Part shown: positions 47,151-59,522 of the stretch, in pieces
Layout of the letters: each line of letters starts with the position of its first letter
How positions within the stretch are numbered: the stretch's first letter is position 1
Assembly (NCBI GenBank): GCA_963277665.1
Contig: OY728123.1
Location: 627,500,915-627,564,914 of the forward strand
Source: Viscum album
Taxonomy: Eukaryota > Streptophyta > Magnoliopsida > Santalales > Viscaceae
Direction of reading: 5' to 3'
DNA length: 64,000 nt
The notes under the pieces: model-generated
What the model saw: only the letters and a program-made list of their open reading frames with translations
What the model was told of the DNA's origin: nothing
The model's database searches: none
Made by a program: the position numbers and the translations under genes

Positions 47151-48835
47151 TGTCACGACCCTCTTTCTTCACGATGAAGGAGATATAATGACCCATGAGT
47201 CCCACCATCAAAAGGCCTCAGAGCGATTACTAGAATAAAGGGAATAGAATCTCACATAATATGGAAAGAATTACACTTTTTATAGAACTTGATCATGAGA
47301 TAAAATGGAAATTCCCAAGAAACTTCAAATACTAAATGTAAATTTTAATCCAAAATCCATTTACACATGCATGTTCAAATGTAAATCAAATACATGGTAC
47401 AAAAAAACTCCAATGTAATGTTCTAAAATAATAGAGCCTAAGTAGAAATAACAACCAATATTGACGTTGAGCTACTAATGTCCATCATGGCCATCATAGT
47501 CCCCCTAGAAACATGAAAATTATTTTATATATGTTGGGTGAGTATACAAGTATACCAAATAAGAATACTAAATCCACTCATGCACAAGTGAGGTGACATA
47601 ATAAATTACATGTGATAAAATAGTAGAACCTAAAATAACCTACTAATGAATAATAACCAGCCCAGCCACCCAGTGGTAGACTCACCAAATAACTCATGTT
47701 AAGTAAAGTATTAGTAGAAGCACATAGATATTTGGGTTCCCCGTACCACTTTCCCAGTGGTTAACTGATAATAACTAACTGATAATTTCTTGAATCTACC
47801 ACCACTCCCATACATATTCCCACTACCACAACCTTTCTACAAACAACTGATCCTCAACCAAAACACAATTTTTCCTGTAGACACCTCGACCACATGAACC
47901 ATGACTCTTTCCCAAAGACCCCTGATACTCATCCGGAAGACACCTGGGAAAAAAATCCTTGCACGAAAATACCTTCTCCCTTAATCCACAAAAAATCTTC
48001 CTGAAGGATCTCGTATTATGGTAAGGCTCAATCCATTTCACCCTGATTGGATACGCTTGAGATGTAAGAACCCATAAAATGGTGCGAGGGATAATGTTAG
48101 TAACTATCCATCCTTTATACCACCAAGATTCTAGAAAAGACACCCTCTCCCAAGAAATGGGTGTGTTTGTTATGTGGTGCTCAATAAGGGTGTGGTGTGT
48201 ATAGAAATCATAAGGTACTAAAATTTATACAAATAGATGAGAAAGCATTCAGCAAAACCTATGGTTTTACAGACGAACTACCATCCTACTCAGAACCACT
48301 TTCTCTGGTACCCATATATTCACAACCACATAAACGCAACATCTTTTCATTTAACCACATATAATTTATTTATTTAATGGATTAAGTATAATTTATTCCA
48401 AAACTATTGGGAAAAAACCAATCAAAATCACAGAAAAACAAAAAGAAAACCAAACTACAATCCAACTGCACAATAGCACAAATCCAGATATACGGTACAC
48501 TGTACAAACCCCTAATATTCCTCCACACCTATTCATCCATTACAAAGAAACATTGTCCAAAATTATACAACAAAATCATTCTCTCATTTATTATCCTTGA
48601 TTCCCCACATCCCAATAATTCCCAGATGCAGTCCTACTGCAAAAACGTTCATAACCACATCATAGTCCCACTACCCAACAACATTCGACGACCATGAAAA
48701 AAATAAATACAGTTCAGCTACATACAAGTGTATCCATATTGCAATAAAATATTATATAAAACTGGGATACCAACCCACCCCCCGTAATCCTCACAAACAA
48801 ATCCCACAACCACTAATGATAACCCACATCCCCTT
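47151..48835 (-). repeat. 3' LTR of element B (left copy)
   Basis: From TGTCACGACCCTC onward it is collinear with the copy at 56166. Shared landmarks include GAATCTCA(C/T)ATAATATGGAA, CACATGCATGTTCAAA, ACCCATATAT and ACAAATCCCACAA. The alignment stops where the right copy is interrupted, so the outer end of this LTR, probably between 48.9 and 49.3 kb, is not determined. Short frames within it are not genes. Confidence 0.8.
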
Positions 48836-49884
48836 TGTATACCAAAACCACATCCTTATCATAGAAACAACTCCTATGTTCATCCATGTACCCCCAACTG
48901 TGCTCCCAATAGTAACACAACACACAAATCACGAAAAGTTACCAAACTCAACAGAACACAACACCAAACCACACCTATCAATAGGATGTTTATATATATA
49001 TATATATATATATCTACTTGGTAAACAACATTCTTTAGACCACTTGAAAAATAGGGGGCACCATACAAGGTTTTCATCGTGGGGTATCCATTTCAATTAT
49101 ACATGTGTACAAGTTTAATTAGTTTTCAAGTTATGGTTAATTATCAAAAATTATAAAAAAGCAGAACACCACCAATGTGAAAGAAAATACCACCAATGTC
49201 CCTGATTTTCAGCAGTCATACAACCACAATAAATATATAAATAAACAAATATAACAAAAATATTATTGGTGATCAAATATCAATCCACTCTCATCCCATT
49301 ATTTCATTACCATGTTATCTTTTGATCATACCCCATTCATATTTATATAATTCCTTAATAATGTATTCACCAATTATTTAGAAGGAATCATTAATTAATG
49401 AACCCCACATGTTGAAAAATTAAATAGATATTGAAGGAATCCCCACATGGATGATCAAAGGATCGAAGTTCCTTATTCCTATAAGAACAGAGGATCGTGC
49501 GAGCAGTTGGAATGAACTCTAAGGAAACTATGTACGAGAACTCTAGAACAGGCACACAACTCATTTAAGGAGGAAGGATCTAGGTGCACCAAGGGGAAAT
49601 AGAATATAGACAAGGAAGGTATGATTTCGACATTGAGGATCCATTTCCAAAATAAATGGAAGATTGGTTTCCAAAAGTCATTTATGTGAAATCATGGTAT
49701 GGATTATAGGGTTTGAATATCTCAAATCCCCTGGGATGTTTGTATATTAATGATATAATTAAAATCCATTAAAACTCCCTTAAAACTCCCAAGTAAGGCC
49801 TTAAACATAGTTTATGTCAAATATAATGTATGAGCGGTGAAATTGGAAAATTGGAAAAACATAAAATGTGTCATGGAAGGGTGA
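48836..49884. other. End of element B LTR and 3' non-coding region
   Basis: Contains a 24-base TA run at 48990-49013. No gene and no clear polypurine tract. Confidence 0.4.
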
Positions 49885-50235
49885 GTCATCGATGCTGATC
49901 CACAGACTGGTGAGCTACCGATGTGACCTACCAATGTTGAGCCATCGATTTTGATCTATCAATGCAACAACCTACTAACGCCTCGACCTAACGACACCCT
50001 AACCTACAGACACGCATACCTACCAATGCATCAATCTACTGACACATCGACCGACAGATTGTGATTCCCTCGAATCGCCAATGCCAAAGCACCTGACTCA
50101 ATGATGGACAGAAATTCCAACTCACAGACATGTCTACAGATTAACATGATGATGCAACAAAATGATGACACACCGACATGTAGGCACACTAACATCCTGA
50201 CGCACTGAAATGATGACGTATTGACATTCTGACAC
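49885..50235. repeat. Degenerate short tandem repeat in 3' region of element B
   Basis: Words of the type CTGACACATCGACCTACCAATG recur about every 10-13 bases with heavy divergence (GACACA, CCGACATG, CTGACGCA and so on). It lies between the pol end and the 3' LTR of B. It is probably a decayed minisatellite of the element's untranslated region. Confidence 0.55.
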
Positions 50236-50859
50236 ACTAGGTTATCGAAGGAAAACTATAAAAACTATTAAACTCTTGAAATGAGACACAGTTTCCACCC
50301 AGAACACCTACACCATTAGATTTTCACAATGGACTGGTCTAGGTAAATCTAGGTCAATACATAAGATACATTTCAAACTATCCTAGAATAATAGAGGTAT
50401 GAAAAACCACCCCTTAAGATACCTCTCATAAGCAAACCACTTTGTGTTATTCAGAATCCATATTCAAAAACCTGACAACTAAGAATGTCTCCTTTTCATC
50501 TATATATTGAAAAATCGTAAAAACTCTAAGGCCCCAACTACCCCAAAAAACCATGAAAACACCTTGTCACACCATTAATACACATGTATTTGTGATCTCC
50601 ATCCTCCATGTCAAGATACTATCTGCTTTGGGATAAACTATCTCACCTTCAAAGGTTTAGTCGCATCAAAATTAATGCTTCATGATTAGGGATCTGTTCC
50701 TCACATCCCCATGGTCTGGAATATTTCATGCACATTAATAGAACATTGAATCAACCACTATAATAATGAGAAACGTCAAGAATTTCTTCATAAAATGAAG
50801 AAAAAATGTAAAAAACAAAAAATCTCTAGGTACTGGAAATTCATATGTGCTTCTTGCTC
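50236..50859. other. 3' non-coding part of element B
   Basis: No motif recognised. Read on the minus strand it follows the chromodomain-like end of pol. Confidence 0.4.
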
Positions 50860-53800
50860 CCAAGTATTATCCTAGGGGCCACCATGCCTCCTTAACAAAC
50901 AAACCAACAGAATGGTTCATCCACACAACACGTTCTACGCATGATCCTCTATTCTTACTGTTCACTCCACGAACATTGTGCCATCCTCGACATCCAACTC
51001 TCACCAGTATAAGATGTGGGAATCAACATGTAGATACTGACGAAGCTATGAGACATGAAAGAAGTTGTGGGTTCACTCCATCTATAGTGGAAACAATAGA
51101 TGACATGCCACCTCACTAAATCGTCGGAACACCTCAAATTGTTCGATGAACCTGGGAGAAGGAATTCTTCCTTTGCTAATCCTCCACAATCCGCATTGAG
51201 TGGAGACCATTAATAACACATGGTCCCCAACATTGATCTCCAAGGGTCTCCTCCAATGATCAGTATATGAATTCTTCCAATCTTGATCCACCATCGTCCT
51301 CTCATGCACATGATGGCCCTTATCTATTTTTCTCCAAACAAACTATGATCCACAAATGCTTGCTCCCCTACCTCTATCCAGTATATGTGTGAGTGACATA
51401 GTCTTCCATAAAAGGATTGAATTGGTGTCTTCTCAGTGTTATAGTGATAGCTATTATTATAGAAAACTATAATAGGGGTAAGTGTTATACCCATGATCCC
51501 CCGATGTCCATAACAAAATATCATAGCATATCCTCCAATTTTATGAAGGTCCTCTCGGTTTTACCATCAGTCTCAAGATGGAAAGCATTACTAAGGCATA
51601 ACTAGGTGCTAAAGCCATTCTGCAATCCCCTCCATACTAATAAAATAAAATTTTTATCCCAATCCAAGAAAATGGATCTTGGAACTCCATGCGGCCATAC
51701 CACCTCATCTACAAATCTTTGTGCTAAGTTACCCACTTTGTTTGACTCCTTGATCGCCACGAAGTGAGCTGAACATGTCAATTGTTCCACCATTACCCAA
51801 GGAGCATCACATCCTCCATGATCTATAGGTAATCCTATGACATGATAAATTGATATGTCATCCAAATTTCACTCAAGAATATCCAAGGGCTGCAATAGAC
51901 TAATAGGAACATGGTGACCTTCCTTCACTTGATGACACACTAGGAAGATTGCCACAAACTCATCCATTTCCCACTTCACCTTTGGCTACCAAAACATTTC
52001 CATCATGACTTGATAAATCATAGAGAATCCTAGATGAACAACGATGGGTGATCTATAGAAATCATGGAGAACCTCCATGTTTACCTATACTAGGACAACT
52101 AACTTCCCATGGAACATCATCTGATTGGTTCTATCCTCCGACCAACCTTCTGGATCATCACCCTAGACAAAGTGATCGCGCATTACATCAGCCTCTTAGT
52201 CTCCCCAAAAAGCCTCCTCTACCTGTCACACCCTGGAATAATTCACTGCAATCTGAAATAGATATCCTCTTCCACTGTCCTCCCCATCATCCAAGTGAAA
52301 ACTGGCCAACTCCTCAATTGCCTAAAATCATTAGTGAATTTCCAAAATACCTTCTTCTATGACTCCCCGTTCAAGTAATTTGCCACCACATTCTCATTTA
52401 GTGTGGTGTAAGATATTTAGAATTCATAACCATAGAGTAATTCAATCCTCCTTAAGTAGAATATGTTTGGGTCTTTTTTGGAAATGGTACACTGAAAACT
52501 CTTGAGATCTGTGAAGACCAAAAATGTCTGCCCGATGAGGTAATTCCATTAAAACGTCATCGCGAACATGACCATTGCATGTTCTTGATCATGGGTGGCA
52601 TAATTATGGTATTGAGTATGTAACTTCATAGAACCATAAAATATTATATCGCATTGATGAATCATCACACATCCCACGCCTAGGTCAGAAGCGTCACTGA
52701 ACACCTAGAACATCACACATTTATCTAGAAATCTAAGCACTGGAGCACTAACCAACCTCCCCTTCTGGTAGCTGAAAGTTGTGTGACACTGCTCATTCCA
52801 CATGAAGGCCTGGTATTTCCTTTTCAAAGATGTTAATATATTTTCATCTCAGGATATGTCAGGTATGAGCCATTGATAATAGCCTTCATGGCCTAGTAAA
52901 AGATGAACCTCGGGAAGATACTTAGGTGTTTCCCAAGAAACAAAAAAATCTACCTTTAATGGGTCTACCACTATCCCTTGCTGAGAAACCATGATTCTAA
53001 TAAAGTTTATATCCCATGTACAAAATATTCATATTGAAAAATTTCCATAGAGCTAATGGTGTCATAGAACCTCCAAGATTGTCCTCAAATTCTTGACACA
53101 CTCCTCTTCTGACCATGAGTAGGCCAAGATTTTGTTTCTGAACACAACAATAAATTGGTCCAGTAACTCACATAAAATAGTCTTAATGAGCCCCATGAAC
53201 ATGACAGGTGCATTTGTGACACCAAAGGGAATGACCAAAAAATTGAAGTGCCCATGCATACACCAAAAAGTAGTCTTCTGGATGTCACAATACTTTACCC
53301 TTCATCATGTGATATCCATACCATAGGATGATCAGAGAGAACCAACCTACCCCATTTAACTGGTTGAAAATACCATCGATCCTATAAGGGAGGTAATGGT
53401 TCATAACAATTGCATGATTTTGTATCTTGTTGTCTATGAATAGACATAGACAATCATCTGCCTTCTTCATGAACATGAGTAGATCACCACATAGGGAAAT
53501 ACTTGGCTGGATAAAACCCTTCCTCGTTAGGTTTTTAACTTGAATTTGAAACTCTCACAACTCTGAAGGTGTCATCCGATATTGAGCCATCAAAATTGGA
53601 TGGTAACCAGGATGCATATTTATACCATAATGAGCATCTCATTAAAGGGATAGAGTCTCATACCCTTTGTGGAAGGCATCCAGAATTTCACTGGCAACTG
53701 CCAAATCTTCCACCATCTATGTATCTACTAATTCCACTAATAGCTCAGCTAATAAATAAATAAGAGGATCCACACTCCAGTTATGCTTAGCAAAACTCCA

Positions 53801-54490
53801 CATTCCATCATAAGATATATGTTGGATGACCATATATAATAACATGATCATTATCCAAAAGATATCTATAATTACACCCAAAATGAAAAACCTGTCAATT
53901 CCTGTGAGGACATCGTGTGGATGCATCAGTTGTAGAAGAAGATCCCCATGTGACTAATGCAGCCACGAATTCTGTCTACATCTTAAAAAACATCAAATAT
54001 ACTGGTTTGACCTAAAAATGGTGTAATCAACACCATGGGAATTTGATGTATCTCTACGTCTACTCACAGATCATGGTCTAGACCGGGTGAAACAAAGGTG
54101 TGTGAAGCTCTTGAATCAAACAAGGAAGACAGAAGATTAATAAATTGACTGATCGTACCACAAAAAAAATTTAGTCCTACTAGAAGTGCTTAATATGCGG
54201 CATGAAACTTCCCAATTCCAGATCCTATACCACTATACTATCATTTGCTACCCTGATAATTCCCTGGATGAGGTCTCTGTGGAGCACCCTGAGTTCGGTC
54301 TCCTCTAGCACCATCAATCCTCAGTGGAACGGTATCTCTCTGCCCTTACTGCTGGAAAGGCCCGACTAGAAACTATTACTGCTAAAGTGGGTGCCGAACC
54401 AACCCACCCATGTTGTATGGAACTAGAACTAGGACCTATATTCGAATATGTCCATGACCTCCATAGAAATCACACATTGGTCTTGGGCCC
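50860..54490 (-). pseudogene. gag C terminus and pol of Ty3/gypsy element B, broken
   Basis: Read on the minus strand, in order: degenerate zinc knuckle C-D-F-Y-G-G-H-G-H (54436-54480, second Cys now Tyr, last Cys lost); gag tail Q-R-P-H-P-G-N-Y-Q-G; protease F-D-S-R-A-S-H-T-F-V-S (54085-54130, active-site D-S-G now D-S-R). RT follows (53476-53062) with P-F-G-V-T-N-A-P, but F-R-N-K replaces the catalytic F-I-D-D. Then G-I-V-V-D-P-L-K and G-Y-Y (about 52900). RNase H is well kept (about 52720-52380) with F-S-D-A-S-D, T-H-D-Q-E and F-T-D. The integrase zinc finger and core (51990-51600) show S-A-H-F and H-G-V-P-R-S-I. A-E-F-A-Y-N-N-S-Y-H is represented by V-F-Y-N-N-S-Y-H (51460), and the C-terminal G-D-H-V-L-L (51220) precedes a chromodomain-like W-x-N-H-S-V (50900). 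Multiple stops and lost catalytic residues make it dead. Confidence 0.88.
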
Positions 54491-54499
54491 ACATGGAAA

Positions 54500-54752
54500 G
54501 GGCATGGACCAGGAGATCGATATCTCCTTGGATGATTATGAGAAGGAGTTCTATGTGGAATTACATTATTCCACAATCATGGACAAGAAGAAGAAGGAGC
54601 TAATATCCCTCTAGCAGGGGAGTATATCGGTAGGGGAATTGGAGATCATGTTCAATGATCTCTTGCGCTTTGTACCAGATCTCTTTTTGAATGAGGAATC
54701 CCAAGAGAGATTTTCATATGAGGCACTCCGACCTTCCATCCTCTCTGTGTGG
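54500..54752 (+). pseudogene. gag capsid fragment in opposite orientation to the rest of element B
   Basis: On the plus strand, E-F-Y ... K-K-K-K-E-L-I-S-L-(stop)-Q-G-S-I-S-V-G-E-L-E, L-L-R-F-V-P-D-L and E-A-L-R-P-S-I match the gypsy capsid pattern (E-F-x-x-L-x-Q-G-x-M-T-V-x-E-Y-E ... L-x-R-Y-A-P-x-L ... G-L-R-P-x-I). The zinc knuckle and all of pol lie on the minus strand immediately to the left. So this piece is either inverted within B or a fragment of another element. The stop is at 54612-54614. The last few matching residues overlap the start of the duplicated leader, so the right junction is uncertain. Confidence 0.6.
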
Positions 54753-56160
54753 TAATGTGTCCACAACTGATGCAGTACTCCTCATATCTGGATCACTACT
54801 AGGGAAACCCAGTACTCCGTCAGAGCCCAGATCAAGCGGAAAGTGATCAACAGCTCCTAGAGACAAATCTCCATCTCCATGTCTGAGATGCTCCCCTCGT
54901 ACATTCCCAGAGTCTTCTAGAGGAAGGCATGAAGCGTCCTCTCCCACAGGTCATCTTCCTCCTCTCTACCGGCACTTCGCTGATCATCCATGTAAACCTA
55001 CTAGTCCTCAACTACTATTACCACATGTAGAGAACGTCCGGGTTCGATAGAAGAAAATTAAATTAAGAACTCTCCAACTTGGGTAGTAATGAAATTTTTG
55101 TTTATATTCATATTAACTCTTCATTATTATTTTATTTCTTGGATCCCCAATGTCAAGTAAGAAAAAAATTATTTTGATGCATGTACCATTCCTGGGGTCT
55201 CTACCCTATAATAAATGTAGCCTCAAATGGTCGTTCAGTAGTTCCAGAGACCATGCATCGGATCATGTGCACCATAAAATCATGTGTCCTAGTTAGTCTT
55301 CCCTGTCCTATCTTTTGAATCTTGATTTCCTATCACCGAATCCCTACCACTCAATGAAATCATCCATGTTCCTTACTCTGGTCCCCATCATATCTCGCAA
55401 CCATCACCTTTGATACCAATCTATCGAGATCTTCCATCTTCAATATGATGGATGGGATAGCATGGTGCCACACCATTTCTTCCTCCCCTCGAGGAAAAGA
55501 ATCCACCACTGAAAAACTACTCCCCATGTATGGGTCCCTACTAGAGGAATCTAGTAATCTATCAGAGCCCGAATCAAGCAGAAAGTGATCACCAGCTCCT
55601 CGAGCCAACTCTCAGCCTCAATGTCTGAGATTCTCCCCTTATACTTTCCCATAGTCTTCCACTATAGGGAATGAAGCATCTTCAACCACTGCTCAACTTC
55701 TCTTCTCAACCATCCATCTTTGTAATCAACCAGGTCAACATACTAGGTCTCAAATACTTGTACCACACATGGACGACATCCACGTTCCGTAGCTAAAATG
55801 TAAAAAAAGGACTCCTATGCTTGGGTAGTATTGAAATATTTTTTTAAATTCATTTTAACACTTAATTTTTATTTGATTTCCTGATGTTCCCAACTCATGT
55901 AAGAACCCAAGTAATAATGATGCATGTACCTTTCCTAGGGTATCTAACCTACAATTAGTGTAAACTCATTTGGTAATTCAGTAGTACTTGATTCCTATCA
56001 TTGGATCACAGGGGGCCCTAAAATCTCATTTCATAAATGGTCTTCGCTGGCCTATCTCACACACCCTGATTTCCTAACACAATTTCCCTATAATCCAATC
56101 CAATCCTCACGGTTCCTAACTCTATACATCATCTTATCTCTTAACCATCACCTTTGATAC
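54716..56160 (-). repeat. Tandem duplication of the element B leader, unit about 743 bp
   Basis: Two imperfect head-to-tail copies: 54716 to about 55416 and about 55460-56160. Matching landmarks are offset by 742-744 bases: AAGTGATC at 54841/55583, GATGCATGTACC at 55176/55919, CCTTTGATAC at 55407/56151. Each unit ends (on the plus strand) in the complement of a primer-binding site, so B carries two. Both units keep a similar minus-strand frame (55360-55608 and 54714-54947), read G-A-x-D-H-F-x-L-D ... S-V-V-D, which I cannot identify. Confidence 0.85.
55407..55419 (-). promoter_or_regulatory. Internal second primer-binding-site copy, element B
   Basis: The minus strand reads TTGGTATCAAAGG, one or two changes from the initiator-Met-tRNA site. 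It is the better preserved of the two copies but lies one leader unit away from the LTR. Confidence 0.6.
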
Positions 56161-56163
56161 TAT
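56151..56163 (-). promoter_or_regulatory. LTR-adjacent primer-binding site, element B (decayed)
   Basis: The minus strand reads ATAGTATCAAAGG just inside the right LTR, the expected position for the primer site of a minus-strand element. Confidence 0.55.
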
Positions 56164-56165
56164 TA

Positions 56166-57798
56166 TAACATGACCCATATTCATCAAGATGAATGAGAGA
56201 TAATGACCTCCTAGTCCCACATTCAATAGGCCCTGGAGCAGTTCATGGATCCATGGGTATAGAATCTCATATAATATGGAAGGCATTAGCCTTTTTCAAA
56301 TAACAATATCGGGAGTTAAGATAGTAATTCCAAGAAAAATCCAAATACTAAAATTAAAGGTAAAGCCAAACTCCATTCCCACATGCATGTTCAAAAATGA
56401 AACTAAAACAAGGTACAACAAAACTTAAATGAAAAGTACCAAATGAAAATAGACTAGGAATCTACAAAAACCAATCCCAACGTTGATCTAGTAATGTCCA
56501 GCACATACATTTATGTCCAGCTAGAAAGTTGAAAACAACTTTATATTAATAACACAAGTGAGGGAACATACAAAAATCCTTTTGGTAAAATATTATAACC
56601 TCAATGCACCTACCAAGGAATTATAACAAGCCCATCCTCACTACGTTACACTCACAAAATAATATAGTTAGGTAAAGTAGTAGTATAAGCACTTTAATAT
56701 TTGGGTACCCCACACCACATTACCACTTGTTAACTGCTCATCCCTTACGATGAACATAAGGAAGTTGCCACTCTTCCCGGGAAAAATCCCTCTACCACAA
56801 CCTTTATATACACTCATGGGAAATAAACCACACAAAATCCAACCCATAGACACATGTACCACAATAACCACACCTCTAGAATGAAGACACCTCAGCCTAA
56901 TCTAGATGACAGTTGAGAAAACAATACTAGCATGAAAACACCTAGGCCTCTCATCCAAAAAAACATGCCTGATGAAACTGGGACAATGGTAAGCCTCAAG
57001 TCATTATATCCTGGTCGGATATGATCAAGTGGTAAGACCCCAAAGGAGGGTGCGAGGGATAAAGTCAGTAACCATCCATCCATCCTTCCACTGGGATGTT
57101 GGTAAAGACACCCTCTCCCATGAAATGAGGGTGTTCAGCACATGGTGCTCAACAATGTTTGGATGTGTATATAAATCACTAGGAACTATAGTTTATACAT
57201 ATAGATAAGAAAAAACATAGCCAAACCTATGGATTTCCGAACAAACAACCAACCCACTCAGAACCACATTTGTTGCTACCCATATATGCACAACCACACA
57301 AACCCAACCCCTTTTCATTTAAACACATTCCATTTATTTATTTATGTGATTCATGATAATTTATTCATGCACTATTTGGAAAATACCAACAATTAAAACA
57401 AAAAATCTACAAGAAAAACCAAATTGCAGTCCCACTACACAACAACACAATACCAGATTTATAGTCCACTAAAAAGACCCCCAATTTTCATAGAAAACCA
57501 TTCGTCCACTGCCAACAATCATTACCCAAAATTATACTACACAATCCTTCTATCACACACTATACCTACAACCCCACTTCCCAACTATTCCCAGATGCAA
57601 TCCGACTACACACATGTTTGTAAGCACACAAAAAACCCACTGCCCAACATTGTTCGGTTGCCACCTCACAAAAAAGAAAACATTGTTGTCTGCAGGACCA
57701 TCCATTCCACAATCACTCAGTCTATCAAATTGAGATACAAACACACCCCCTATATAGCCCCACACACAAATCCCACAACACCTACTATTAAACCACAT
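56166..57798 (-). repeat. 5' LTR of element B (right copy), truncated by insertion
   Basis: Collinear with 47151-48835. The lower-coordinate edge TAACATGACCC is the counterpart of TGTCACGACCC. The copy stops at CACAT where element C begins. The missing outer part should lie beyond C and F. Confidence 0.8.
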
Positions 57799-59522
57799 TG
57801 TAACACCCCGATGTTTTTATGAATTATCTTCTTTATATAATTTTTATTCTTCAGTAGATTTCTTTGCACGCAATCTTGAGTTCAAACAAACCGCGAGATG
57901 CCCTTTATATAAAATTACCATTATATCCTTGCCTCCACATTTTCGGGAATAATTATAAATAACTTCTGATAATTAATTATGAATTCATTGCCTATTAATT
58001 ACTTTTTAAAAATATAACTGAATTTAATATTTGCATTTTTTAAGTAAATTAATTTTGGTAATGAAAATTAATGGGATATATGTGTGTTATAGACTTAATA
58101 AAATAAATTAATATTAATACAATAGATATTTTTTTCATAAGGTAATAATAAAACACTATTTTATGTAAAAGAACCTTATTTAAAAAGGTTAATTTTTACA
58201 CCTTTGAATGGAGAAATAATTTTAAATTTAGATTTTGGAAAATTAATAAATTCAATATGAAAAAATGAAAATTATATTTTGATGCAGGATATAAAAATTT
58301 ACATGGGATATATTTCTAATATTTTTCTGAAAACATTCATGGTTTAATGAATAGTTAAAATACGGTAAATTTTAACTAAAAACAGCTTTTTTCATTGAGA
58401 TAATTTATATGGTTAAATTATAAAATTGAATGGTTTTAAAGTATAAATATAATATATTTTTACCATTTAATATAATATATGTCATTACCATTAATTTTAC
58501 ATTTAATTGAAATGTAAAAACATTTCAATATTTATCAAATGTTTTAACTTTTAAAACTCGTTTCTTCATTCCAACAAAAAGAATAATTTTAAATTAATTA
58601 GTGAAACTTCAGAATTTCGAATTTGAGAAAATTTATTCCATATTTGAAATCAGAGTGTCCAAATTGTGTGAATATGTACTTTTTATTTTTTGGATATTAT
58701 AAATAGTAACTTAAGTAATTATTTTATTTACCATGGTTAAAGGGTAAATCTAGTAAATAAGGATAAAAATAATAATTTAATTGTATAAAAATACACTAAA
58801 ATGTGTTTTAATCCTATTGAATCAGATATTTATGACCATTTAAATCCTTGGGTCGATTTTGGGACCCCATAATTTCACATGGATTTGAAAATGATTATTT
58901 ATAAGAATCAATTTTATGTAATGATAATTATAACATAAACCTATATATTTTACTAAATAAATTTTTATATAGTGTAATATAATAGATCTCTATGTCTAAA
59001 AATATTCATTATAAAGTGAAAAAATTTACTACATCATGGTATTTTATTTATAATTTTTAAACATTAGATAAATATATTTTGTTCTGACACAATTATGATG
59101 TAGTGATTACCTCATTAATGAATGATTGAAATAAATGAATTTATAAATATTAATATAAGTTTAATTTGATCATTTTTATTCCATCCAATAATTTCTTTTG
59201 ATTAAGATAACATACTTCGGATGAGGTAATACCTTGGATTCGATGAAATCAGTTTGATATGAATTTTTTAAAATGTAATTATGAATAGTGTCCAAAATTG
59301 ACATAATTCATAACTGAAAAAATAAAATAGTTTATTTAATGATATTAAATTACTAGAAATCTTATAATCTATCAAATAGTTATTATAAGTCCAAATATTC
59401 CTTAAATAAATGATTAGGTCATTTTACATGATATTGTAATTACATTAACCCACAATGTGAAAATAACAAGATATCACGGTAAGATTAAAAAGGGTAAAAT
59501 AATGTATAAAACAAAACCATAA
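57799..59522 (+). repeat. Partial LTR (element C) of the D/E family, cut at 59523
   Basis: Begins TGTAACACCCCGATG inside the right LTR of B. For about 1.7 kb it resembles the U3 half of the element E LTR: the TTGAGTTCAA(A/G)C(A/G)(A/C)ACC segment near the start, then GAATAGT(T/G)AAAATAC, TTACC(A/C)(C/T)GGTTAAA and TTATGACACAATnATGAT blocks in the same order. It is more diverged from either E LTR than those are from each other. It ends where element F is inserted, before the TATA-box position. Whether C is a solo LTR or a whole element cannot be seen. Confidence 0.75.

Larger units (their letters stand above)
47151..57798 (-). mobile_element. Ty3/gypsy element B on the minus strand, cut at 57799
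   Basis: Two similar LTR copies face the same way: 47151 to at least about 48835 and 56166-57798. Between them, read on the minus strand, are a primer-site-like sequence, a damaged gag, protease, RT, RNase H, integrase and a chromodomain-like tail, the gypsy (chromovirus-like) order. The plus-strand start TGTCACGACCC is the complement of a typical gypsy LTR 3' end. The right LTR is interrupted by element C. The sequence left of the element is ATTTT; the matching target duplication would lie beyond C and F, outside the window. Confidence 0.85.

Noticed and set aside
57424..57822. 132-codon plus-strand frame in the right LTR of element B
   Set aside because: The region is C/A-rich LTR sequence with a diverged copy at 48.4-48.8 kb; it is antisense to the element and without domain similarity.
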